From assembly GCF_009797935.1 (NCBI RefSeq), contig NZ_VOLC01000001.1, forward strand, positions 62,001 through 126,000: a DNA stretch of 64,000 bases, given 5' to 3'. Both the position numbers and the translations under genes were made by a program. Below, piece by piece: positions 52,555 to 61,176 of this stretch. A model generated the notes under the pieces. The model made no database searches. It was not told the DNA's origin and saw only the letters and a list, made by a program, of their open reading frames with translations. The DNA is from Lunatibacter salilacus (lineage in GTDB: Bacteria; Bacteroidota; Bacteroidia; Cytophagales; Cyclobacteriaceae). How positions within the stretch are numbered: the first letter of the stretch is position 1; each line of letters starts with the position of its first letter.

Positions 52555-53964
52555 TTACCACGCATAGGCCATAGCCGGCACGTGGGTGGCGTTAAGCATA
52601 AAATTGTGTAGTTTATAATTTTCTATAAAGGCAGGCAAATTTTCACTACCCGGCCCATACATAGCCAACTCCACATGGTCTGAAGAATGCCCGGTGCCTG
52701 CCCAACTGATCCCTGTATAAGGAACCTGAATTTCTGAAAGCAATTTCAAGGGAATCTTTCCCGTGTCGTACAAACCATCCTCATTTACTACCTGATAATT
52801 TTTCAAAATAGCCGTAGCCTCTTCCGAGTTGATCGTAATTCCCTGGTAAGAATTGATTAGGTCAACAACTTGGGAAGGTGTATTATCTCCGTTCAGCTGT
52901 TTTAAAACCCATTCGTTGGAGCGGGTGGATGTGAATAGCGTTCCGAATTTCCCCTCTACGCTTCCATCAAATAACCCCGGGTTTGCATTGCCGTGATCAG
53001 TGGTCATGATGACAAGTGTTTCTCCGTCCTTTGACGCAAAGTCCAGCGCAATTCCCACCGCCTCATCAAAATCAATCTGGTCGTATAGTAAAGCGGGAGC
53101 ATCATTGGCATGGGCAGCCCAGTCTACTTTTCCACCTTCAATCTGCATGGCAAAGCCATTGGGGTTTTTACTGAGTAGCTCAATGGCCTTTGTTACCATC
53201 TCCCCCAAAGTAGGCACCGCCTTTTTGATTTCGGGATCATTTTCACGATCAATCGCAAAGGGTAACCCCCCTTCTGAAAATATGCCCAACAATGGCCCAT
53301 TGCCTTGGACTTTCATAAGTTCATCCCGTGTTTTGGCAACGGTGAATCCAGCGGCTTTAAAATCCTGATACAAATCCTTTTTATCTGCCCGGTGTGCGGA
53401 ATTGAAAAGTTCATCACCTCCCCCCATCATCACGTCAAACCTTAAATCCTTATATTTTTCAGCAATCGCTGGCATGGCACTCCGACTTTTTTCATTCACA
53501 CAAAATGAGGCCGGCGTGGCATGGGCAATCTGCACAGAAGTCACGCACCCGACGGACTTACCCGCTGCTTTGTATTTTTGCAAAATAGGCATGGGTTCCT
53601 CCCCGTTCGGTCCAATATTCAGAGATCCGTTAGGAACACGCATTCCACAGCCCCATGAACTTCCGGCGGCTGCGGAGTCGGTTACAATAGAATTAGTGGA
53701 GGCAGTTTCCATCAGTGAGCGCTTCATCATATTGCCTTGGTAAGCTCCAATCCATCGACTTCTACGACCTTCTTTCTGCTTTAGCAGCAGATCCGCCATG
53801 TTTAACGTTCCTGTACTCATTCCATCACTAACCAAAAAAATCACGTTTTTTGCTACTTTCCGAAAGGGGGTTTCTGTATTGCTTGCAAATGCGGCACCAG
53901 TCCCTAAAGCAGTTGCCCCAAGGGAGGCGAACATTCCTTTCCTAAAGAAATCTCTTCTTTTCAT
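52555..53964 (-). CDS. PhoA-type alkaline phosphatase
   Basis: 469 residues. The N-terminus MKRRDFFRKGMFASLGATALGTG has a twin-arginine motif, so Tat export is likely. Alkaline-phosphatase landmarks: IFLVSDGMSTG (metal Asp), the nucleophile Ser in IVTDSAAAGSSWG, HATPASF, GKVDWAAHANDAP, TTDHGN and GTGHSSDHVELAMYG (last metal His). It is an exported phosphomonoesterase. The gene is directly upstream of the purple-acid-phosphatase-like gene, in the same direction. A TAAATTTG box at 53991-53984 may be its -7 element; no clear -33 motif or Pho-box-like direct repeat is seen. Confidence 0.92.
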   Translation of the reverse strand: MKRRDFFRKGMFASLGATALGTGAAFASNTETPFRKVAKNVIFLVSDGMSTGTLNMADLLLKQKEGRRSRWIGAYQGNMMKRSLMETASTNSIVTDSAAAGSSWGCGMRVPNGSLNIGPNGEEPMPILQKYKAAGKSVGCVTSVQIAHATPASFCVNEKSRSAMPAIAEKYKDLRFDVMMGGGDELFNSAHRADKKDLYQDFKAAGFTVAKTRDELMKVQGNGPLLGIFSEGGLPFAIDRENDPEIKKAVPTLGEMVTKAIELLSKNPNGFAMQIEGGKVDWAAHANDAPALLYDQIDFDEAVGIALDFASKDGETLVIMTTDHGNANPGLFDGSVEGKFGTLFTSTRSNEWVLKQLNGDNTPSQVVDLINSYQGITINSEEATAILKNYQVVNEDGLYDTGKIPLKLLSEIQVPYTGISWAGTGHSSDHVELAMYGPGSENLPAFIENYKLHNFMLNATHVPAMAYAW

Positions 53965-54322
53965 ATTATTTTATATTTTTTTTCAAATTTAGGATTTCCA
54001 AACACACCTGATAAAAACCTAAAGTTATCATATTGTGATGAATGGGGGATGACCATTTGTGGAATTCGCCTATATTATCTGCCTATTACGAATTCAAACT
54101 GATAAGTTCTACTCCATGCAGAGATGAGCTTAACTACGAGATTTATTAATAGACAGGTTAAAAAACCACCATATGCCGTATTATATACCTTATTCGCCCC
54201 ATTTGGGCTATTGTTAAATATTTAAAAAATCAGATAGTCCGAAAATCTGTTTCCAAGTATAAAAAGAGTAGGTAATTCAGGAGCTACCCCCTGAGAAACT
54301 GAATATCAAGTAATTTCACATT

Positions 54323-54381
54323 TCAATTGAAGAAGATATTCTTCTTTCAATTGGTAAACAGCAATGGTATAAATATATTTG
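54323..54381 (+). promoter_or_regulatory. Promoter and palindromic operator of the ROK-kinase operon
   Basis: TTG (54351-54353), 20-base spacer and TATATTTG (54374-54381) form a good Bacteroidota promoter. Overlapping its upstream edge is AATTGAA-GAAGATATTCTTC-T-TTCAATT, a 13-bp inverted repeat with one bulged base (54325-54352). The regulator encoded at 56680 is the natural candidate to bind it. Confidence 0.65.
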
Positions 54382-54423
54382 TAGTTATCTTTTTGAAGAA
54401 ATATTTCACCTACTTAGTATAAA

Positions 54424-55296
54424 ATGAACATAGGAATTGATTTAGGAGGAACAAAAATCCAAGTCGGTATAGAAAAAGACGGTGAAATTCTTCATCAAAC
54501 AAAGGGCCTTTTGAAAGAAAAGGACAGTCTTTCCTCCACGCTCGATCAGGTCATACAATATATCAAACCTTATATGGAATATAAGGTCGAAGGCATAGGA
54601 ATCGGTGTCCCCTCTGTTGTAGATATAGAAAGAGGCATTGTATATAATGTGACCAATATCCCGTCTTGGAAAAAGGTGGCGTTAAAGGAAATCCTCGAAA
54701 AGGAGTTTTCATTGCCAGTTTTTGTCAACAATGACGTAAACTGCCTGGCTCTCGGAGAGCACAAATTCGGAGTCGGCAAACCATTCAGTAGTCTAGTGGC
54801 CATGTCTATAGGCACAGGCCTTGGATCAGGTATTATTATAAGAAATAAATTGTATGCAGGTGTCAATTGTGGTGCGGGGGAAATAGGCCTTTTGCCCTAC
54901 AAAGACAAGAATATAGAGTTCTACGCCAGTGGGAATTTTTTCAGCAGTTTTTACGACACCACCGCCTTGGATGCCTATAAATCTGCCAAGCAAGGAAATC
55001 AAGAAGCTCTTCGTCAATGGAAGGAATTTGGCCACCATTTAGGCGTTTCGGTACAAGCTGTATTATACACCTACGACCCTCAGGCAATCGTTCTAGGCGG
55101 ATCAATCGCCAAGGCCTACGAGTTTTTTAAGGATAGCATGGAAGCCAGTTTCTCAGAATTCATCTATCCGGAATCCATCAAAAAACTGAAAATATTTGTT
55201 TCCAAAAATGAAAACATTGCCCTCCTCGGTGCGGCAGCCTTGGTTGACCTATCCATGGAACATGTCAGTGGGGTAGTAAAATCTGTGCATCCCTAG
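54424..55296 (+). CDS. ROK-family sugar kinase without the usual zinc motif
   Basis: 290 residues. The ATP phosphate motifs are present: MNIGIDLGGTKIQVGI, GIGIGVPSVVD, VNNDVNCLALGEH with the catalytic Asp, and SIGTGLGSGIIIRNKLYAG. After AGEIG, where ROK proteins have a His and then C-x-C-G-x2-G-C-x-E, this protein reads LLPYKDKNIEFYASGNFF, so the Zn-binding His and Cys are absent. It should phosphorylate a hexose or N-acetylhexosamine. It heads the operon with an FHS transporter and a XylR-like regulator. GlcNAc, MurNAc and glucose all remain possible substrates. Confidence 0.9.
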   Translation: MNIGIDLGGTKIQVGIEKDGEILHQTKGLLKEKDSLSSTLDQVIQYIKPYMEYKVEGIGIGVPSVVDIERGIVYNVTNIPSWKKVALKEILEKEFSLPVFVNNDVNCLALGEHKFGVGKPFSSLVAMSIGTGLGSGIIIRNKLYAGVNCGAGEIGLLPYKDKNIEFYASGNFFSSFYDTTALDAYKSAKQGNQEALRQWKEFGHHLGVSVQAVLYTYDPQAIVLGGSIAKAYEFFKDSMEASFSEFIYPESIKKLKIFVSKNENIALLGAAALVDLSMEHVSGVVKSVHP

Positions 55297-55413
55297 AAAA
55301 AAAGCCGCCTTCCCTCAACGTTCGGTATACGCAGGTTGCCGCTTAAAAAAATCCACTACGGCCTAATTTAAATTATTGTAATTTGCTCTTGAAGTCATGA
55401 AAAAAAGACAGCT

Positions 55414-56664
55414 ATGAAACCAAACAACTTAATCGTTGCCCTGATCCTATTGATCTTTTTTGTTATTTCCTTTTTGACCAATATACTCGGGCCGATTATT
55501 CCGGATATCATAGACAGTTTTACCCTCAGTATTGGATTAGCAGGGTTTTTACCATTCTCCTTTTTTGTGGCCTACGCTGTGATGTCCATTCCTTCGGGCA
55601 TCTTGGTAGAAAAATACCGTGAGAAAAAAATATTGGTGACAGCTTTTCTCATGGCTTTTCTAGGAGCTTTGTTATTTGCCCTCATCCCCAGTTTTGGCAT
55701 TGCGCTTTCCTCTCTATTTATCATTGGAATCGGCATGGCTATGTTGCAAGTGGTAATCAATCCACTGCTGCGTACGGCAGGGGGTGACAAGCACTTTGCC
55801 TTTAATTCAGTGCTTGGCCAGTTGGCCTTCGGTGCGGCAAGCTTTCTTAGTCCACTGCTATACAGCTACCTGGTAACAAATATGCACACGGATGATGTTT
55901 CCGCCATTATTACAACGCTAAATGGCTTGGTACCAGAAAACCTAAAATGGGTTTCCCTCTATTGGGTTTTCGCAGTGACTTCTTTATTGATGGTACTGAT
56001 CATTTCGTTTGCCAAATTCCCAACCGTTGAGTTGAAAGAGGATGAGAAAATCGACGCCGGGTCTTCCTTGAAAGAGTTGCTCTCAGACAAAATGGTGATT
56101 CTCTATTTCTTGGGTATTTTCTGCTACGTGGGTACGGAACAGGGAATAGCCAACTGGACGTCAAAGTTTTTGCAGGATTATCATGGAGTGGATCCAGCTA
56201 CGACCGGCGCATCCGTTATCTCCTATTTCTGGGGTTTGCTGACCGTTGGATGCCTGTTAGGTTTAGTGTTGCTCAAGTTCTTTGACAGCCGAAAAGTGCT
56301 TATTTTCTTTACTTCGGGAGCCATAATTGCCCTTTTGGCAGCCTTGTTTGGCCCGACCCAGGTGGCGATTATTTCCTTTCCGCTGACTGGCTTTTTCGCT
56401 TCCGTAATGTGGTCCATTATTTTCTCTTTGGCACTCAATTCTGTGACCAAACATCACGGAACCTTTTCTGGCATTTTGTGTACAGGAATAGCGGGTGGTG
56501 CCGTTGTACCCCTAGTTGTAGGGGGCATTGCCGAACTGGTAGGCTTAAAAGTTGCTATGCTCTTTTTATTAGTTACATTAGGGTATGTATTGAGCATAGG
56601 CATTTGGGCCAAGCCTTTAGTAACCAATGCCACTGTAAAGAATATCAGAGACATCTTCAATTAA
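55414..56664 (+). CDS. FHS-type MFS sugar transporter
   Basis: 416 residues, 12 predicted helices, of the fucose-galactose-glucose-H+ symporter branch of the MFS. Typical segments: GLAGFLPFSFFVAYAVMSIPSGILVEKY, then RTAGGDKHFAFNSVLGQLAFGAASFLSPLLY, and a late helix region GIAGGAVVPLVVGGIAELVG. It should bring a hexose or amino sugar across the inner membrane with protons. It lies 117 bases after the kinase and 15 bases before the regulator gene, in one operon. Confidence 0.9.
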   Translation: MKPNNLIVALILLIFFVISFLTNILGPIIPDIIDSFTLSIGLAGFLPFSFFVAYAVMSIPSGILVEKYREKKILVTAFLMAFLGALLFALIPSFGIALSSLFIIGIGMAMLQVVINPLLRTAGGDKHFAFNSVLGQLAFGAASFLSPLLYSYLVTNMHTDDVSAIITTLNGLVPENLKWVSLYWVFAVTSLLMVLIISFAKFPTVELKEDEKIDAGSSLKELLSDKMVILYFLGIFCYVGTEQGIANWTSKFLQDYHGVDPATTGASVISYFWGLLTVGCLLGLVLLKFFDSRKVLIFFTSGAIIALLAALFGPTQVAIISFPLTGFFASVMWSIIFSLALNSVTKHHGTFSGILCTGIAGGAVVPLVVGGIAELVGLKVAMLFLLVTLGYVLSIGIWAKPLVTNATVKNIRDIFN

Positions 56665-56679
56665 CTAATCCAAAAAGCC

Positions 56680-57843
56680 ATGTATAAGATTATCTTGTTA
56701 TTGGATTTTGCGGAAGAATACAGTAAAAGTTTACTGAAAGGAATCTCCAAATACTCTGCGGAACATGGTCCTTGGACTTACTGCCGCATGCCCTTATACT
56801 ACCGAGAGACGATTGGTATAGAAGGCATCCTGGAATGGGCAAAAGATTGGGGTGCCGATGGAATTATCGGACAGCTCTACAATGAAATGGATATTCAGAA
56901 AATCCTGGATTCCAAAATCCCAATCATTGCTCAGGACTTCAAGGAGCGGTTCGAAGACCTCCCAAACATTACAGGGTCATACCGGGAAGCCGGATTGATG
57001 GGTGCCTCTTATTTTTTAAAGAAGGGCTTTAAGAATTTCGCCTTCTATGGCTTCAACAACATCGTGTGGTCGAGGGAACGGGCGGAAGGATTTGAAGCAA
57101 AAATTCAATCGGTAGGATATAAGGTTCACTATTTTGAACACCGGAAGTCTAGGTCGACAGACTTGTGGTATTTTAAAAGCAACTCCCTAAGTAAATGGTT
57201 GCTGTCCCTACCCAAGCCTATTGCTTTGATGACTTGCGACGACAATCAGGGACTCCATATCACGGAAGCCTGTAAACAAAACAAAATAAGGATACCGGAG
57301 GAGGTTGCCGTACTCGGAGTAGATAATGATGAAATGCTCTGCGAACTATCTGACCCCCCACTTTCAAGTATCGGTTTAGATATCGAAAAGGGAGGCTATG
57401 ACAGCGCAAAGCTAATGGAGCACATGATCAAAAACGGACATGATGACCACTATGACATTTTTGTAAAACCTACCCAAGTCATAACGCGCCAATCCACCGA
57501 CATCTACGCTACCAATGACGATTATATAGCCTCCACCCTAAAATACATCCATAAAAACATAGAAAAAAACCTTCAAGTTGACGAAGTGGTAAAGCAGGTT
57601 CCCTTATCCCGAAGAACGCTGGAAAAGCGATTTTTACAAATCACCGGTTATCCCATTTACAAATACATCTTTAATCTAAGAATAGAGAAGTTTACCCAAA
57701 AACTACTCGAAACGGACCAAACCATTTTCGAAATCGCTATGGACCTAGGGCTAACTGACAGTAAAAACATTGCCCGCCAGTTCAAACAGGTGAAAGGCTG
57801 CAATCCCATTGATTATAGAAAGCAGTATTTGGCGGGTAAATAA
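56680..57843 (+). CDS. XylR-like transcription factor (LacI-type sensor plus AraC HTH)
   Basis: 387 residues. The first 275 or so are a periplasmic-binding-protein-like sugar sensor (MYKIILLLDFAEEYSKSLLKGI, WGADGIIGQLYNE, GFKNFAFYGFNN, VAVLGVDNDEMLCELSDPPLSSI). The last 100 are a double HTH of the AraC family (VDEVVKQVPLSRRTLEKRFLQITG, FEIAMDLGLTDSKNIARQFKQ). This is the XylR architecture. It should sense the transported sugar or its phosphate and control this operon through the palindrome at 54325-54352. Confidence 0.9.
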   Translation: MYKIILLLDFAEEYSKSLLKGISKYSAEHGPWTYCRMPLYYRETIGIEGILEWAKDWGADGIIGQLYNEMDIQKILDSKIPIIAQDFKERFEDLPNITGSYREAGLMGASYFLKKGFKNFAFYGFNNIVWSRERAEGFEAKIQSVGYKVHYFEHRKSRSTDLWYFKSNSLSKWLLSLPKPIALMTCDDNQGLHITEACKQNKIRIPEEVAVLGVDNDEMLCELSDPPLSSIGLDIEKGGYDSAKLMEHMIKNGHDDHYDIFVKPTQVITRQSTDIYATNDDYIASTLKYIHKNIEKNLQVDEVVKQVPLSRRTLEKRFLQITGYPIYKYIFNLRIEKFTQKLLETDQTIFEIAMDLGLTDSKNIARQFKQVKGCNPIDYRKQYLAGK

Positions 57844-58046
57844 AAGGAGCTTAGTTTTCAGGCATTCCTATTCTATATTCCCAAACGAAAAGGACTTTAA
57901 GCCGTTTAGCAAAAAACCAATTCTATCTTTCCAATATTTACAAAAACAGGTAGTACATATCCTGCAATCACCGTATATTGTTCAAACAAATTTGGCAATC
58001 ACTGCCTTTTTTGCATCTCTGGAATTCACAAATATTTAAATCAAGT

Positions 58047-59339
58047 ATGAAACGTCTTACGAAAGAAACAATACTTTCCATGATAATTGTCGGCATGAGT
58101 TTAGGCACAGCTTGGGCTATTCGTGGCCAATTTGGCCACGAACAGGGCGCTGCCTGGGCTGGGGGTATAGGCTCCCTATCCATCATCTTGCTTTCCAAAC
58201 GCACCGATTGGTACACCAAGGGAATCAAGGCTGCTTTTGCGGGTGCCGTGGGATGGGGATTGGGAGGTATGATGAGCTATGGAGCCGTTGTCGGTTATGG
58301 GCGTGGAGTGGATTTTGTCAATGTGTATTACGGATTGTTAATGCTTCTTATTATTGGCGGCTTATACGGTTTTATTGGAGGAGGACTGTTTGGCTTGGTA
58401 CTAGCCGATCATAAAGCCAAAAAAGTCAGGTGGCATCAGGTAGTCATTGAAATGACTGTTGGCGGATTGATATTCTACTTTTTCATTATCGAGCAATTGG
58501 GCATTCAGATGACCCCGCCGCGTTCAGAAGCATGGGGTGTATGTGCGGGAATTGGCATTGCACTACTCTACTATATGGTTCGCACCCGACAACATGGGGC
58601 CTTACGGGTTGCAGTTTTTGCCGGACTTGGTGGTGGGTTTGGCTTTGCCTTTGGTAATTTCCTACAAGTATTAGGAAATGCGGCCGAAGTTAGCTTTAAT
58701 ATGTGGAACGTGATGGAATATTCCCTTGGATTTTTTGGAGGGGCAGGCATGGCATATGGAACCTTTACATCTTCTTGGCCAAAAGAAGAGGCAATAAAAC
58801 TAAAAAACTCAAACCTGCTGATTCCACTGGTAGGGTTGGTATTGTTGATCCCGTTTTTTGTATGGCAGCAATCTTTTATAATGAAAGACCTGTTACCTAC
58901 CATGGAACGCTTACAGGTGGAAAATCCTGCCAGCTTGATTAGATTAGTGCAGTGGTTAGTATTTTTCGTGTTTTTGCTTCCGGCTATCTATTGGATCAGG
59001 CAGTTTGCCGAGTTTAAATCAGCTGGGCTTACATCTATTAAGCGTCCGCCTATTAAGCACCTTTTTTGGGGCTATTTCGGTATCTATATCCTTTTTACAA
59101 TTTTCGTTACAGGATCCTTTTTGAGTTTTTATCGAATCGAACAATTTCTATATATCCTGAATTTTATCGTAATCGTGTGGGCATTACCCCAATTAAAACC
59201 AACGTTTTCAGGCCGTCCGATTGCTCCGGTAAAATGGACCTATGCCTTGCTCCTGATTATCGCCGTGATAGCCGTATTGACGCTCATTGCAATCAATACC
59301 CACGGTGAGGTGCCTGGCATGAACCGAAGATTTGAATAA
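58047..59339 (+). CDS. Polytopic membrane protein of unknown function in the sugar operon
   Basis: 430 residues from MKRLTKETILSMIIVGMSLG, preferred over a longer frame that begins in non-coding-like sequence. About 12 predicted helices, Gly-rich (IRGQFGHEQGAAWAGGIGSL, GGMMSYGAVVGYGRG, GFIGGGLFGLVLADHKAKK). No known transporter signature is recognised. It follows the regulator after a 203-base gap, so membership of the operon is likely but not certain. A carrier or a membrane-bound sugar enzyme are both possible. Confidence 0.8.
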   Translation: MKRLTKETILSMIIVGMSLGTAWAIRGQFGHEQGAAWAGGIGSLSIILLSKRTDWYTKGIKAAFAGAVGWGLGGMMSYGAVVGYGRGVDFVNVYYGLLMLLIIGGLYGFIGGGLFGLVLADHKAKKVRWHQVVIEMTVGGLIFYFFIIEQLGIQMTPPRSEAWGVCAGIGIALLYYMVRTRQHGALRVAVFAGLGGGFGFAFGNFLQVLGNAAEVSFNMWNVMEYSLGFFGGAGMAYGTFTSSWPKEEAIKLKNSNLLIPLVGLVLLIPFFVWQQSFIMKDLLPTMERLQVENPASLIRLVQWLVFFVFLLPAIYWIRQFAEFKSAGLTSIKRPPIKHLFWGYFGIYILFTIFVTGSFLSFYRIEQFLYILNFIVIVWALPQLKPTFSGRPIAPVKWTYALLLIIAVIAVLTLIAINTHGEVPGMNRRFE

Positions 59340-59424
59340 TAAATCCAGAAAAAAGAAATTATCTTTCACCGTTTTGGCAGTCTCCAAACCAAGGTGCTGC
59401 ACTAGGATAATCATTTAATATACC

Positions 59425-59595
59425 CTCGGGTCTATCTCAAATATCAATTTATATCAATTTATATCTAATATCCATCAATTTCAATTCCCTAATATTTCGG
59501 CCGTAGGCCATATATCCACCATATTTCAATTGTATTTCTACCTCTTAATATCCACCCATATCAACTATCAATAAATATCAATCTACACCAATTAT
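59425..59595. repeat. AT-rich degenerate repeat segment with a small hairpin
   Basis: About 170 bases in which ATATCAAT-, TATCCACC- and AATTTCAATT-like words recur, with a GGCC-GTA-GGCC hairpin at 59500-59510. It lies between the convergent ends of two genes. It could be a decayed intergenic repeat. Confidence 0.45.
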
Positions 59596-60944
59596 TCATA
59601 TTCCGGAGTATCGGGAATCTTATTTATTAGTTCATTACTTCCATCTGACCGCTTATGCAGTTCGAAGGCATCGTAAAGTTCTCCATATATCGTATAGGCC
59701 TCGTATGACAACTTCTGGTCTGCGGAGATATGGATCAGTTGATAAGTTTGGGTTCTGGAAGCTTTTCGTTCCATCCACGGATGGTCTCCCGCTTCATACA
59801 TCTTTATTCCCGCCATTGACACAACATACACGGTACCTTCCTGTTCCGCAGTCACCCCAGTCATTGTACCGTTCTGACTTGGACCAACCATTCCCCGGCC
59901 ATAAGCATGGTCATGGCCTTGAAGCACTAAGTCCACTTTATATTTATCCATCAACGGTTTAAAGTGATTTCTTAGATCTGTATTGTCCCGGTTGTCTTTG
60001 GTGGAGTAAAAGGGGTGGTGAATGGTAACCACCGTCCATTCCCTAGGGTCATTGGAAAGCAGGGAATCAAGCCATTCCACCTGTTTTTGCTTGAGAAACG
60101 GAGATTCCTCTATCTCCTCAGCGTTTAATGATATCAGTTTCAAATTTGGATAGTTAACTTGGTAGCAAGTTTCCTCCAATCCTTTGGGACCGTTTAGCGG
60201 CAGGTTAAACTGGGGTTGCCACTGTGGGGATAAAAGCCCATCCTTGCCATACTCGTGGTTGCCGGGAGTCATTATACTGGGAATAGTGGCATGGATAAAT
60301 CCTCCAGCTTGAAACCATTCGCCCCACTCAAATTCATTGTCATGTCGGTTGATAAGATCTCCGGCATGAAGGGAAAAAGCAGCCTGGGGATGATGCTTAT
60401 ATGCTTGGCGGATAAGCCTGGACCAATGATCCCTCACTCCGTTTTGTGCATCGCCCAAGTAAATAAAACTAATCCCGTTGGCCTCTGGATCGGGAAGTTT
60501 CACCTGAAACCATTCACTCCAATTATCATCCATTCCGACCCGATAGACATAGGTCTTCCCCGGTTCCAAACCACTCATCTGGGCTGCATGGTAATAGGCT
60601 TCAATGGTTGGATTGGTTTCATGACTAACAGAGAGAAATTCACTTTTAGCTTCATCCGCAACAACATTTTCCAAAAATGCGCTCGAATGCATCGCTTCCG
60701 CCCATTCCACCTTTCCATGCTGCTGATCTACCGAAGTCCGCCAATTAACATTAAGCGTCGAAAGTGGCGAATCAGATAGGTTTAGGATTATTCTGTCTGG
60801 AATCGAGGTAGGCAGATAAGACTTTTGTTGGTCACTTACCGCAACGGCCGTTTGGGCATTTACGCCGATAAACAAACTCATGCACAGTAGAAAGAAACAA
60901 AAAAAGGTTTTAAATTTTTCTTTTGGGGTTGTTTTCATTTTCAA
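59592..60944 (-). CDS. Purple-acid-phosphatase-like metallophosphoesterase (second copy)
   Basis: 450 residues with a signal peptide (FKTFFCFFLLCMSLFIGVNA). A fibronectin-III-like N-domain (RIILNLSDSPLSTLNVNWRT, MSGLEPGKTYVYRVG) precedes the metallophosphatase motifs ISFIYLGDAQN, SLHAGDLINRHDN, MTPGNHEYGK, VTIHHPFYSTK and LQGHDHAYGRG. It is a distant paralogue of the enzyme at 51.2-52.4 kb. It is secreted. It lies downstream of the second SusC/SusD pair but after that pair's terminator, so its transcription is separate or read-through. Confidence 0.9.
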   Translation of the reverse strand: MKMKTTPKEKFKTFFCFFLLCMSLFIGVNAQTAVAVSDQQKSYLPTSIPDRIILNLSDSPLSTLNVNWRTSVDQQHGKVEWAEAMHSSAFLENVVADEAKSEFLSVSHETNPTIEAYYHAAQMSGLEPGKTYVYRVGMDDNWSEWFQVKLPDPEANGISFIYLGDAQNGVRDHWSRLIRQAYKHHPQAAFSLHAGDLINRHDNEFEWGEWFQAGGFIHATIPSIMTPGNHEYGKDGLLSPQWQPQFNLPLNGPKGLEETCYQVNYPNLKLISLNAEEIEESPFLKQKQVEWLDSLLSNDPREWTVVTIHHPFYSTKDNRDNTDLRNHFKPLMDKYKVDLVLQGHDHAYGRGMVGPSQNGTMTGVTAEQEGTVYVVSMAGIKMYEAGDHPWMERKASRTQTYQLIHISADQKLSYEAYTIYGELYDAFELHKRSDGSNELINKIPDTPEYE

Positions 60945-61119
60945 TGATTTTCATATGGATGAAAAGGGTATTTGGATACTCCTTTTTCTGTATATAATAC
61001 TTGATTTAGACCCGTATCGGCTATCTGATTCTCGAGAATTACCGAAGTGTAGTTGTTCTCCGAGATGATCCAAAAACCTATACAGCTGAATTCATAAAAT
61101 GAATCTATAGGAATGAAAG

Positions 61120-61160
61120 CGAAAAAAAAGCCCTGGTTTTGTTAAACCAGGGCTGAAAAA
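61120..61160 (-). terminator. Terminator of the second SusC/SusD operon
   Basis: AGCCCTGGTTT (61129-61139) and AAACCAGGGCT (61144-61154) form a perfect 11-bp stem with a four-base loop; A-runs flank both sides, so it gives a U-tract for minus-strand transcripts. Confidence 0.9.
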
Positions 61161-61176
61161 ATTTGAGTTTAAATAG

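Noticed and set aside
60255-60779. A 174-codon open frame antisense to the second purple-acid-phosphatase-like gene
   Set aside because: It is a shadow of a well-supported gene; it has no recognisable motif or start context.
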